DNA of 34,245 nt from CAYQPF01 sp964419225 (GTDB lineage Bacteria; Cloacimonadota; Cloacimonadia; Cloacimonadales; CAYQPF01): NCBI GenBank assembly GCA_964419225.1, contig CAYQPF010000039.1, positions 1 through 34,245 on the forward strand, written 5' to 3'. Each line of letters opens with the position of its first letter. Positions within the stretch are counted from its first letter, which is position 1. The translations under genes and the position numbers were made by a program. Positions 16,242 through 24,527 of this stretch are shown here, piece by piece. The notes under the pieces were generated by a model. The model searched no databases. It was not told where the DNA came from and saw nothing but the letters and a program-made list of their open reading frames with translations.

Positions 16242-17359
16242 TGAACATAATTATCACGGAAGTAAATAATAGTAAAGATTTGATGAGATTTATCAAGTTT
16301 CCTTTTGAGTTGTACAAGAAAGACCCTAACTGGGTACCACCTTTGATATTCGATCAAAAAAATCTGTTCAATCCGAGCAAGAATCCTTATTATGAGCATT
16401 CTGAAGTACAATTATTCTTAGCAGAAAAAGACTCAAAAGTAGTGGGTCGGATTACGGCACATACGAATAGAGAGCATAATAAATTTCATGAAGACAAAAT
16501 TGGTTTTTTTGGTTTTTATGAGTCATTAGATGACTTGGAAGTTGCTAAAGCACTTTTTTCTAAAGCATCTCAATGGCTTATTTCCAAAGGGTGTGATACT
16601 ATGAGAGGACCGATGAACCTCTCTACGAACGACGAATGCGGTTTACTGATTGACGGATTCAATACTCCTCCGTTCGTGATGATGACACACCATCTCCCCT
16701 ATTACGACAAGCTTTTTACAGCCTGTGGTTTGTTTAAAGCCATGGATCTTTATGCTCATTTATTGAATGCTCCTACGATGCCAAAAATATTGGAAGACAT
16801 GGCTACAAGAATTGAGACCAGAATTAAATGCCAGATCAGATGTTTATCCAAGAAAAAAGAGCAACTTAGAACAGATATTGAGACAGTTTTTACAATATAC
16901 CAGAAAGCTTGGGAAAAAAATTGGGGATTTGTGCCCATGACAAAGAAAGAGTTTAATCACATGGTAGATAATTTATTATCAGTAGTTGATCCGAATATGG
17001 TTTTTATTGCAGAAGTTGATGGCAAACCAGCCGGTTTTGCCGTGGCTCTACCTGATTTCAATGAGATACTCATCAAACTAAATGGCAGAATATTTCCTTT
17101 CGGAATTTTTAAGATTCTTACGGGGCAGAAAAAGATTAAAGGTGCCCGAGAAATCACTATGGGGGTTGTACCAGAATTTCAAGGCAGAGGAATTGATATT
17201 TTATTTTACTACTATTCTTACAAAGCAGCGATAAAAAGAGGTATTATTCGCGGTGAATATTCCTGGGTTCTAGAAACTAATACAATGATGAATAGAATTG
17301 CTAAACATTTAGGTGCAAAAATTCATAAAACCTATAGAATTTATGACATTGCTTTGTAA
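16241..17359 (+). CDS. GNAT-like acyltransferase protein
   Basis: 372 aa. The N-terminal half (IKFPFELYKKDPNWVPPLIF ... VQLFLAEKDSKVVGRITA) and the C-terminal half (NMVFIAEVDGKPAGFAVALP, then AREITMGVVPEFQGRGIDIL) each show GNAT-fold features; the latter contains the QGRGI acetyl-CoA pyrophosphate loop. It belongs to a widely distributed but uncharacterised ~380-aa family, to my memory common in the Bacteroidota and relatives. The start overlaps the PlsY-like gene (TGATG). Membership in a run with a PlsY-like and a PAP2 protein hints at a lipid or lipid-head-group substrate; this is inference only. No signal peptide or membrane segment, so cytosolic. Confidence 0.75.
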   Translation: MNIIITEVNNSKDLMRFIKFPFELYKKDPNWVPPLIFDQKNLFNPSKNPYYEHSEVQLFLAEKDSKVVGRITAHTNREHNKFHEDKIGFFGFYESLDDLEVAKALFSKASQWLISKGCDTMRGPMNLSTNDECGLLIDGFNTPPFVMMTHHLPYYDKLFTACGLFKAMDLYAHLLNAPTMPKILEDMATRIETRIKCQIRCLSKKKEQLRTDIETVFTIYQKAWEKNWGFVPMTKKEFNHMVDNLLSVVDPNMVFIAEVDGKPAGFAVALPDFNEILIKLNGRIFPFGIFKILTGQKKIKGAREITMGVVPEFQGRGIDILFYYYSYKAAIKRGIIRGEYSWVLETNTMMNRIAKHLGAKIHKTYRIYDIAL

Positions 17360-17360
17360 T

Positions 17361-18224
17361 ATGTTCAAGAAGAAATATCGCTTAACAGATCTGCTGACAT
17401 TGTTGTATTTGTTGATTAATATTTTAATCATTTCTTTTGGCTGGAATCATGTTTTAGAGCCCAAAACATTATTAATCCAGTTTTGTGCGATTACAATCCT
17501 AGTTTTGGCTTTGATAGAAGTTGACCATTTTTTCCGTTTCAAACTGTTAAGTTTTATCAGAGATTTCTATCCTATATTTTTACTGGGATTTTTCTTTGAA
17601 TCAACTTCAAATATCAATAAGATAATTTTTTCGGATTATCTTGACCCATTTTTCCAGAAAATAGACTATTTTCTTTTTGGTTACCAACCTGCTCTTGTTT
17701 GGGGCAAGCTCTGGGATAATTACTTTTGGCAGGAATTTTTCCATTTTTCATATTTCAGTTATTATCTTATGATTTTATGTATTCCTCTTTATTTTTATAT
17801 TACTAACAAGAAGGCATTCCAGGAAGTACTTTTTTCTACTTTGTTTGTTTTTTATTTATGCTTTCTCATCTATTGCTTTCTGCCTGTTGTTGGTGCCAGA
17901 TATTTTGACGGCATGAAGGAGTTGACCACCCTATACAGGTATGGACCATTTACTCACATCATGGCATTTGTTTATAAGCACTCGCCACATATGGGTGGAG
18001 CATTCCCCAGCTCTCATGTAGCAGTTGCTTTTAGTCTTACATTTTCTTCTTTCAGCATCTCCAAATACCTGGGATGGAGTTTGATAGTTGTATCAATTCT
18101 CTTATCTATCTCAACAGTATTTTGTCACTATCATTATCTAATTGATGCAATTTGTGGTTTCTTATTTGCTGTTTTGGTCTATCCCTTATCATTGATAATA
18201 TATCGAAATCGCAATATTTTTTAA
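17361..18224 (+). CDS. PAP2-superfamily membrane phosphatase/phosphotransferase (Aur1/IPT-like)
   Basis: 287 aa from the ATG at 17361, directly after the previous stop codon. The frame is open back to a GTG at 17313, but that start would overlap the GNAT gene and has no better ribosome site, so it is less likely. Six or so transmembrane helices. Catalytic blocks: GAFPSSHVAVAF (213-224, His219) and STVFCHYHYLID (251-262, with His256/His258 and Asp262). The layout resembles PAP2_3 proteins such as inositol-phosphorylceramide synthase Aur1. The reaction would be hydrolysis of, or head-group transfer on, a phospholipid or polyprenyl phosphate at the outer face of the inner membrane. Ends the yggS-PlsY-GNAT-PAP2 run. 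Confidence 0.82.
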   Translation: MFKKKYRLTDLLTLLYLLINILIISFGWNHVLEPKTLLIQFCAITILVLALIEVDHFFRFKLLSFIRDFYPIFLLGFFFESTSNINKIIFSDYLDPFFQKIDYFLFGYQPALVWGKLWDNYFWQEFFHFSYFSYYLMILCIPLYFYITNKKAFQEVLFSTLFVFYLCFLIYCFLPVVGARYFDGMKELTTLYRYGPFTHIMAFVYKHSPHMGGAFPSSHVAVAFSLTFSSFSISKYLGWSLIVVSILLSISTVFCHYHYLIDAICGFLFAVLVYPLSLIIYRNRNIF

Positions 18225-18334
18225 CAAAATGCAGTTTTCTCAAACTATTTGTCTATTTTGAAGAATAATACTTGTCAAAAAAAACAATTTAATAAAAAAT
18301 ATCATTAGAAAAATAAAAAAAATTAGGAGGACAG

Positions 18335-19546
18335 ATGATTTCCAATTATGATGAACTCTTTTCCGACAATATTATGTCAATGAAGAGATCGCCGATTCGT
18401 GAATTATTAAAACTAATAGCAAATCCTGAAATCATATCTTTTGCAGGTGGTTTACCAGCCCCCGAAACCTTTCCCAAAGTAGAATTGAAGAAGATTGTTT
18501 CTGATATGATGGAAAATGAAGCTGATCTAGCGTTACAATATGGAGCTACAGAAGGAGATACTTTACTTCGAAAATGTCTGGTTGAACGTTACAGAACTCA
18601 GGGCTTTGATATTGGAGTAGAGAACCTGATTATAACAACAGCATCCCAGCAAGCTCTTGATCTTGTAGCCAAAATTTTCATCAATAAAGGTGATAAAGTC
18701 ATTGTTGAGCTTCCCTCATATTTAGGCGGATTAAGTGCATTCAACAGTTATCGTGCAGATATGATCGGTATTCCGATGGATACAGACGGCATCAAAACTG
18801 ATCTTCTGGAAGAAAAATTAAAAGAGTTGAAAGCACAGGGAATCAAACCAAAATTTATTTACACTATCCCTGATTTCCAAAATCCTGCAGGTATATCCAT
18901 GTCTTTGGAGAGAAGATTAAAAGTCATCGAACTAGCCAAAGAATATCAGGTACTCATTGTGGAAGATACGCCCTACAGAGAATTACGTTTTGATGGTGAG
19001 CATATCCCACCAATCTATGCATTAGATAAAGAAGGGTTAGTTATTAATCTGGGCACATTTTCAAAAATATTTGCTCCTGGTTTGAGAATTGGTTGGGTTA
19101 TTGCCAACACTCATATCATTGACAAAATCGTTGTAGCCAAACAAGCAACCGATCTTTGTACATCACCTTTTACACAAAGAGTAGCAGCCAGATATATGGA
19201 AACCGGAATCATGGACACAAAAATTCAGGAAATCATTAAACTTTATCGCACAAGAAGAGACCTGATGCTTAAAACCATGGATGAATATCTGCCTAAGGAA
19301 GTTACATATGCTACACCTCACGGAGGATTATTTCTGTTTCTCAGTTGCCCTGAGCGTATAAAAACTACTGAGCTTTTAAAACTTGCCATTGAAGAAAAAG
19401 TGGCTTATGTATCAGGGGAATCATTCTTTTGTGATGGAACCGGAACAAACACAATGCGTATAAATTTCTCTTATGCATCTGAAGAACAAATTGTTGAAGG
19501 GATAAAAAGATTGTCCCATGTTATTCAAATGGCATTGAATAAATAA
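18335..19546 (+). CDS. PLP-dependent aminotransferase, 2-aminoadipate aminotransferase (LysN/AAD)-like
   Basis: 403 aa, fold type I. SIREL-type opening SPIRELLKLIANPEIISFAG, GGLPAPETFP, LQYGATEGDTLLR, substrate/PLP residues Asn183 (FQNPAG), Asp211 and Tyr214 (VEDTPYREL), Schiff-base Lys244 in NLGTFSKIFAPGLR and Arg251. The sequence follows Thermus LysN closely from memory. That family transaminates 2-aminoadipate and also Leu, Phe and Tyr, so the physiological substrate is uncertain. AGGAGG sits at ideal spacing before the ATG. Separate 110-bp upstream gap; followed by a 12-bp-stem hairpin before the response-regulator cassette. Confidence 0.9.
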   Translation: MISNYDELFSDNIMSMKRSPIRELLKLIANPEIISFAGGLPAPETFPKVELKKIVSDMMENEADLALQYGATEGDTLLRKCLVERYRTQGFDIGVENLIITTASQQALDLVAKIFINKGDKVIVELPSYLGGLSAFNSYRADMIGIPMDTDGIKTDLLEEKLKELKAQGIKPKFIYTIPDFQNPAGISMSLERRLKVIELAKEYQVLIVEDTPYRELRFDGEHIPPIYALDKEGLVINLGTFSKIFAPGLRIGWVIANTHIIDKIVVAKQATDLCTSPFTQRVAARYMETGIMDTKIQEIIKLYRTRRDLMLKTMDEYLPKEVTYATPHGGLFLFLSCPERIKTTELLKLAIEEKVAYVSGESFFCDGTGTNTMRINFSYASEEQIVEGIKRLSHVIQMALNK

Positions 19547-19561
19547 CCAAATTTCGATCTT

Positions 19562-19592
19562 ATGTTGGAGCTGGTTTCAGCTCCAACATTTT
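19562..19592 (+). terminator. Hairpin between the aminotransferase and the receiver gene
   Basis: A perfect 12-bp stem ATGTTGGAGCTG (19562-19573) with 19578-19589 and loop GTTT, then only TTTT before G. The GAGGA ribosome site of the next gene starts immediately after (19593). It is a strong hairpin with a short U-tract: a leaky terminator or attenuator, or a 5' mRNA stabiliser for the signalling cassette. Confidence 0.6.
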
Positions 19593-19601
19593 GAGGATAA
19601 A

Positions 19602-19958
19602 ATGAAAAAAATTTTAATTTCAGAAGATGAAGATGTAATGAGATCAATGCTCATTGATTTTCTTACTATGTATGATTATGAAATAATAGAGGCAGAAAAT
19701 GGGAAAATTGCCTGGAATCTTTGGCAATTAGAGAAACCTGATCTGGTAATTTCTGATGTAAATATGCCTGTTATGAGCGGTATAGAATTACTGCGTGAAA
19801 TAAAAAAGCAGGATGTAAACTTCCCTGTTATCATTATTACCGGTGTTAGTATTGAAAAAGCAAAGCAAGAAGCCAGCGAATACCATGCTGATGCTTTTCT
19901 CTCTAAACCTTTTAAAATGAAAGAATTAATTCTTTGCATTCAAAGTTTAATTGAGTAA
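19602..19958 (+). CDS. Stand-alone receiver-domain response regulator (CheY-like)
   Basis: 118 aa, one REC domain with no output domain. Acidic pocket SEDED (7-11), phospho-acceptor Asp52 in ISDVNMPVMSG, Thr80 in IIITGVS and Lys102 in LSKPFKMKEL: the full conserved set, so it should be phosphorylatable. GAGGA lies 4 bases before the ATG. Only 2 bp separate it from the membrane sensor gene, and it heads a cassette with the sensor and a histidine kinase that is broken in this sequence. Action would be by protein-protein contact, or by phosphate relay. Confidence 0.93.
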   Translation: MKKILISEDEDVMRSMLIDFLTMYDYEIIEAENGKIAWNLWQLEKPDLVISDVNMPVMSGIELLREIKKQDVNFPVIIITGVSIEKAKQEASEYHADAFLSKPFKMKELILCIQSLIE

Positions 19959-19960
19959 CA

Positions 19961-22000
19961 ATGAAAAAAATCTTTTTGGTTTTATTATCCCTTTTTTCTA
20001 TCTTAAGCATAATGCATGCTCTTCAGCTTACATCTGAAGAATCTGATTTTATAGATAATAAAAAGCAACTAACCATCCTCTTATCCGGGAATAATCCACC
20101 ATATGAGTTTTATGACAGCGAAGGTAAGCTTGTTGGTATTAATGTGGATATTATTAATGAGATGATGAACCTTTTGAAAATTAAATACAGACTCGTTACT
20201 GATATCACTTATGGGACTGATATTGATATGATCAGTTCTTTGGCAATCACTAATCTTTATTTTCCTTTACAATCTACAAAATTCTATTCTGTGAAAGTAT
20301 CAATTCTTACTCACCAAAATAATACAAATTTTACGACAAATTCAGACATTTATTTAATAGATCAGGAAATAACCAAACAAATAGTATTAACTAAAAATAA
20401 AAAAGTTTTCACCCATCATTTTGAAGAAGTTAATGATGCCTTCTTTTCTTTTATTAATGATGATAATAGTTTTTTAATAATTGACAACTTTCGCTTATGG
20501 GAAGTAAAGCAACTTCTTAAAAACACCAATAAAATTGTTTTTATCAATGATATGAACAAAGGATATGATTTCTTCTTTTCAGTTCAACGAAAAGATTTAA
20601 TTCTGATTAATATTCTATCCAAAGCTTATAGTGAGTTGTCTTTGAGTAATAAGATAACAGAGATTTTTTTAAAATGGAATGCACTCGTAAAGGAACAATA
20701 TAATTTTACTCATAATCTGAAGAGAATATATGCCATTTTCATAATTACAGCAATATTATTTTTTGCTTTCTTAGCTGTAATTGTTCAGTCAAAATTTCTC
20801 CAGAAGAAATCTGATAAAATTATTAATCAAAAAACTCAGAACATTCTGGAATTATCTAATCATGTGGAACAACTTAAACAACAGGTAATTACTATTGAAG
20901 GAAGCAATAAAAACGTTCTGGAAAATATTAACAATATTGCAATTACACTTGATTTGCATGGAAATATTCTTTTTATCAACAGCCTTGTTCAAAAAATACT
21001 GGGTTATACTCCTGAACAACTTTTAGGTTCTAATATCAAAGAACTCATTACAGAAGAAGAAACAAAAAAACTTACTGCAGTATTTGCCAGTAATGTTTCC
21101 TTGGATAAAGTCAATTCCAGTGAAATTATTATAAATTCTAAAGAAGGATTAAAGAAGTACTTTATTTATACATCGCAATTAAGTAAAAACACTCATGATC
21201 CTGTCATTAACTGTGTTCTTCAGGATATCACAGAAAGAAAGACATTAGAAACCAGATTAGAATCTTATACAAATCATCTTGAAGATCTAATTAAACAAAG
21301 AACCCAGACACTCCGGGATTCTGAAGAAAGATTCAAACTGGTTGTTGAAAAATCCAATGACGGAATATATTTACAAAATGATGAAAAAATATTTTTCTCT
21401 AATTCCAAATTTATTTATATGTTAAACCTTTCTTTTTCTGATCTGAATGATAAAAACCTGAAAATAGCGGATTTTATTAATCCATCTTTAAAAGAAATGT
21501 TTGCTTCTACTTATGAAAAATATAAAACAAATCAGGAGAGTTCTGCTCAAATTGAAGTAATGTTACTTGATATTTACGGTAATAATCTAAATGTTGAATT
21601 GATTATTACTCCAGCAATATTCAATAATAAGCACGTTGAAATGGGAATTGTAAGAGACATAACTGAGAAAAAGAAGCTGGAAGAAGAAAAGTTGGAAAGA
21701 GAAAAACTAATGAGTATAAACCATCTTGCCATTACAGCCAACGATAGAATAAACTCACCCCTTAACGCAATTTTGGGGTATGCAGAATTACTTGAAACAA
21801 AGTATCCGACATTTGACAAGCAAACGCAAAATGCCTTCAAAAACATTTATTCAAGTATTGAAAAAATAGAATATATAATGAAAAAATTAAAGTCCCTATC
21901 TTCAATTAATCTTAAGGAATACAAGTTGCAGGATACGCAAATGTTATCTTTAGATGAAGACTTAGAAGAAGATATTTTGGGGGAGGATAAGAATGATTGA
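19961..22000 (+). CDS. Membrane sensor: SBP_bac_3 domain, TM, two PAS domains, degenerate kinase dimerisation domain
   Basis: 679 aa. Signal peptide (1-20); periplasmic solute-binding-type domain (about 34-245, NNPPYEFYDSEGKLVGINVD); one TM helix (about 256-275); coiled coil; PAS1 (about 315-428, ending CVLQDITERK); coiled coil; PAS2 (about 455-572, ending GIVRDITEKK); then a HisKA-like helix pair LAITANDRINSPLNAILGYA (589-608). In a normal H-box this reads AHEINNPL; here the His position is Asp595, and no HATPase domain follows. It therefore cannot be a conventional histidine kinase. It could bind a small polar ligand and pass the signal to the kinase encoded next, whose gene overlaps by 8 bp. 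No Shine-Dalgarno of its own is clear; it starts 2 bp after the receiver gene. Confidence 0.85.
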   Translation: MKKIFLVLLSLFSILSIMHALQLTSEESDFIDNKKQLTILLSGNNPPYEFYDSEGKLVGINVDIINEMMNLLKIKYRLVTDITYGTDIDMISSLAITNLYFPLQSTKFYSVKVSILTHQNNTNFTTNSDIYLIDQEITKQIVLTKNKKVFTHHFEEVNDAFFSFINDDNSFLIIDNFRLWEVKQLLKNTNKIVFINDMNKGYDFFFSVQRKDLILINILSKAYSELSLSNKITEIFLKWNALVKEQYNFTHNLKRIYAIFIITAILFFAFLAVIVQSKFLQKKSDKIINQKTQNILELSNHVEQLKQQVITIEGSNKNVLENINNIAITLDLHGNILFINSLVQKILGYTPEQLLGSNIKELITEEETKKLTAVFASNVSLDKVNSSEIIINSKEGLKKYFIYTSQLSKNTHDPVINCVLQDITERKTLETRLESYTNHLEDLIKQRTQTLRDSEERFKLVVEKSNDGIYLQNDEKIFFSNSKFIYMLNLSFSDLNDKNLKIADFINPSLKEMFASTYEKYKTNQESSAQIEVMLLDIYGNNLNVELIITPAIFNNKHVEMGIVRDITEKKKLEEEKLEREKLMSINHLAITANDRINSPLNAILGYAELLETKYPTFDKQTQNAFKNIYSSIEKIEYIMKKLKSLSSINLKEYKLQDTQMLSLDEDLEEDILGEDKND

Positions 22001-22265
22001 TCAGGAAACGATTAACCTTATAGCCGAGTTAAGGGTTTGGGCAAAATATGGCAAACTTCTCTCTGGTGTTATCCATAATTTAAATACTCCGTTAATGGGA
22101 ATTTCCGGACGTGTAGAGCTGTTACAGTTTAAAATGCCTGATTTAAAAGGCCTTGATCAGATAGCCAGCCAACTGGAAAGAATCAATAACAGTCTTGGTA
22201 ATTTAACATTTATGATCGAAAAAGACTGTGGAGAGGAGACTACCAGCATTGATTTATCAGAGTAA
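21993..22265 (+). CDS. Histidine kinase, N-terminal part (DHp domain), ends at in-frame TAA
   Basis: 90 aa. A GGGGGAGG ribosome site precedes the ATG, which lies 8 bp inside the sensor gene. It contains a complete dimerisation/phospho-acceptor helix pair with an intact H-box, LLSGVIHNLNTPLMGISGRV (His28). Translation stops at codon 91. Beyond the TAA the same frame stays open and reads straight into an ATPase domain, so this is the front part of a ~226-residue kinase, broken by one nonsense codon. On its own it might still dimerise and accept phosphate but cannot bind ATP. Confidence 0.8.
   Translation: MIDQETINLIAELRVWAKYGKLLSGVIHNLNTPLMGISGRVELLQFKMPDLKGLDQIASQLERINNSLGNLTFMIEKDCGEETTSIDLSE
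22263..22265 (+). other. In-frame TAA that splits the histidine kinase gene
   Basis: The stop falls in the linker between the DHp helices (ending SIDLSE) and the ATPase domain. Seven codons later, in the same frame, the next Met appears. No frameshift is needed: replacing the single codon gives one continuous 226-codon kinase. A Leu codon TTA differs by one base. It may be a real mutation, a site of readthrough, or a sequencing/consensus error. Confidence 0.75.
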
Positions 22266-22286
22266 ATTACAAATATTACCACATTT

Positions 22287-22673
22287 ATGAATACGAATAT
22301 GCAGTTTAAGCACAAAACAGACGTTCAAGTCAATATTAATGAAGTAACACTTAAAACAAAACTAAATATTCTGAATAATGTAATTATTGAAATAATTAAC
22401 AACTGTCTTGAAGCTTTTGAAGATCGTGGAACATTGATTATCAAAGGATATGTGGAAGGTGATAATATTAATTTAGATTTCACATCTTTGAAAACTCAAA
22501 TAAGCCAGGAAGTCCTTAATAATATGGGTAGTCCTTTTAATACAACGAAGCAAGGATCTGCAGGCTTAGGCTTCATCTTAATCAGAAAAAATTTGAAAAC
22601 CATTAATGGGGATTTTCAGATAATGAACACATCAGAAGGTGTTTTAACCAGAGTGATCCTACCCCAAAAATAG
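22287..22673 (+). pseudogene. Histidine kinase, C-terminal part (HATPase_c), separated by the stop codon
   Basis: Open from just after the TAA; the first ATG is at 22287, but no ribosome binding site precedes it, so independent translation is doubtful. It shows an N-box-like IIEIINNCLEAFEDRG, PFNTTKQGSAGLGFILIRKN (G2/F region) and a C-terminal NGDFQI...GVLTRVILP strand typical of GHKL ATPases. The G1 box that normally reads DxGxG is absent (LDFTSLKTQISQE instead), so ATP binding may be altered even if the gene were intact. Followed 10 bp later by the lipoprotein gene. Confidence 0.75.
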
Positions 22674-22683
22674 GAAGGTAATT

Positions 22684-24468
22684 ATGAAATCTCTTTATAT
22701 CTTTTATGTATTTTTGCTTTGTTTGATACTGTCTGCATGCAGTAGTACAAAAACAAGTGATCTTGATGCACCGGTAAGTTTAACAATTACTCTAATTGAT
22801 GAAACAAGAATCAAACTTAGTTGGTCATATGGTGGAGACGATGCAAATATCAAATATATAGTCTCACGCAAAGAGGGTGATGGTGAATGGGTTGAAGCTC
22901 ATGCCCAAACAACTGATAACACAAATTATGTTTTTGATGATATTGAAACAAATACTTATGTGGTTTATAGTTATAAAGTCAAGGCGTATAACATAGAAAA
23001 AGAAACATTCTCCGAGTTCTCACTTCCTGCAGCCTTCTTTTCTACAGCAACTCAACCTACCGGTCTGACAGTAAAACAAATCTCAAATAATTGGGTTAAA
23101 CTTGAGTGGAAGGATAATGCTGTAGGAGAAGATAAATACAAAATTGATAAACAGATAAATAACGAAACCTGGATCAATGGATATGCTATACTTACCAAGA
23201 ACACCACGATGTATGAAGATTCGATAAGCACTCTTTATCAGACAACACGTTACAGGGTATATGCAACTGTCGATACTTTTTCTTCTCCGAAAAATACAGC
23301 CTATATAGTACCCGGAGTACTACCACCATCAAATTTAAGTTTAGTACAACAATCTCCAACACAGGTAAAATTAAGTTGGGATGACAATACAACTGTAGAA
23401 ACTGGTTTTTATATTGAAAGGAAAGTGGGAAATACCACATGGAACCACGTAGGTACTGTAGAAGCAAATGTGGAAATGTTTTCCGATAATTTGCCTATTC
23501 AATTTGGTACAATTTTTTATCGTGTCCAGGCCTATGCTGACAGTATAACCTCAAGTTATTCCGAAGAAAAAAGTATCCAGTTCAACATTAATGAAATAGG
23601 ATTCCTGAATTTTAGCAGTAATTGTGATGCTTTTTTCTTAAAAGACAGAAAGTTGTATATCGCAAATTCCTATGATGGTTTGAAGATAGTTGATATCTCC
23701 AACCCTTCTTTCCCATCACCTTCAGCTTCTATACCTGTAAATGGGAAATTGCTCTCGATTTTTGTGGATGATCAGTATATCTACCTGACTTCTGACAGGA
23801 AGGAGCTAATCATTTATGAACTCCAAAACCTTCAAACACCAAAATACATTTGTAAGACAATAGGTAATCCATATAATGTTAAGGTTTCTACCATAGGTAA
23901 TCATAAATATGCGTTTGTAGCTGATGGCGAAGCAGGAATGTTGGTCATAGACTTGGATTTTTCAAATGCCGCAAACCCAAGAATTATAACCAGGTTTAAT
24001 ACTCCCAATAATATATCTTATCAAATTGCACTTAAGGAGAATATTCTTTTTCTGGCAGATGGTTCCGGAGGTATTAAAAAAATAAATGTTTCTAATCCGC
24101 TTGCTCCAGTACTCGTTAGCGGAATAAATGATATTGGAGAGATCAGGAATATAAATTGCCAAGGTCAATTACTTTATGTTTCCAAAGGAATCGATGGAAT
24201 AGGTATATACGATCTTAATCTAAATGCACTGATGAATTATGCAACACCTGGATATGTCAGTGATTTTAAAGCTAATTATAATAACCGTTTTGCTTTTGTA
24301 GCTGCTAAAGATGGCGGATTGGTTATCTTGGACATTTCCAATTTCCATAACACCTTTATCAATACACAATTTCTGACTGAATACGTAGCAAATGAAGTAA
24401 TTTTGGATGGTTCTTATGTGATAGTACTAACTGCACGAAAACTTCTTATACTCAGTACCGGTAATTAA
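22684..24468 (+). CDS. Outer-surface or periplasmic lipoprotein with FN3 domains and LVIVD beta-propeller
   Basis: 594 aa. Lipoprotein signal LILSACSS with lipidated Cys19. Three fibronectin type III-like domains (about 28-120, 125-207 and 212-300; each with an xLSWxD or LEWKD strand and a YRV or YKV strand). Then a propeller of LVIVD repeats (about 305-594): LKIVDISNPSFPSP, MLVIDLDFSNAANPRI, IKKINVSNPLAPVLV, LVILDISNF. These are binding or scaffold folds with no catalytic residues evident. It lies 10 bp after the kinase and ends at a strong terminator, so it appears co-transcribed with the signalling cassette. It might present or capture the ligand sensed there; this is inference. Confidence 0.82.
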   Translation: MKSLYIFYVFLLCLILSACSSTKTSDLDAPVSLTITLIDETRIKLSWSYGGDDANIKYIVSRKEGDGEWVEAHAQTTDNTNYVFDDIETNTYVVYSYKVKAYNIEKETFSEFSLPAAFFSTATQPTGLTVKQISNNWVKLEWKDNAVGEDKYKIDKQINNETWINGYAILTKNTTMYEDSISTLYQTTRYRVYATVDTFSSPKNTAYIVPGVLPPSNLSLVQQSPTQVKLSWDDNTTVETGFYIERKVGNTTWNHVGTVEANVEMFSDNLPIQFGTIFYRVQAYADSITSSYSEEKSIQFNINEIGFLNFSSNCDAFFLKDRKLYIANSYDGLKIVDISNPSFPSPSASIPVNGKLLSIFVDDQYIYLTSDRKELIIYELQNLQTPKYICKTIGNPYNVKVSTIGNHKYAFVADGEAGMLVIDLDFSNAANPRIITRFNTPNNISYQIALKENILFLADGSGGIKKINVSNPLAPVLVSGINDIGEIRNINCQGQLLYVSKGIDGIGIYDLNLNALMNYATPGYVSDFKANYNNRFAFVAAKDGGLVILDISNFHNTFINTQFLTEYVANEVILDGSYVIVLTARKLLILSTGN

Positions 24469-24501
24469 TCCGGCTGAACATATATCAATGTCTTTAAATT
24501 T

Positions 24502-24527
24502 GGCAGACCTGATGGTCTGCCTTTTTT
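24502..24527 (+). terminator. Intrinsic terminator of the signalling/lipoprotein operon
   Basis: GGCAGACC (24502-24509), loop TGAT, GGTCTGCC (24514-24521), then six T. It lies between convergent genes, 33 bp after the lipoprotein stop, and its U-run touches the stop codon of the opposite-strand cyclase gene. Confidence 0.9.

Noticed and set aside
17313..17360. PAP2 gene start at the GTG at 17313
   Set aside because: It would overlap the GNAT gene by 47 bp with no visible ribosome site; the ATG right after the stop is simpler, though not proven.
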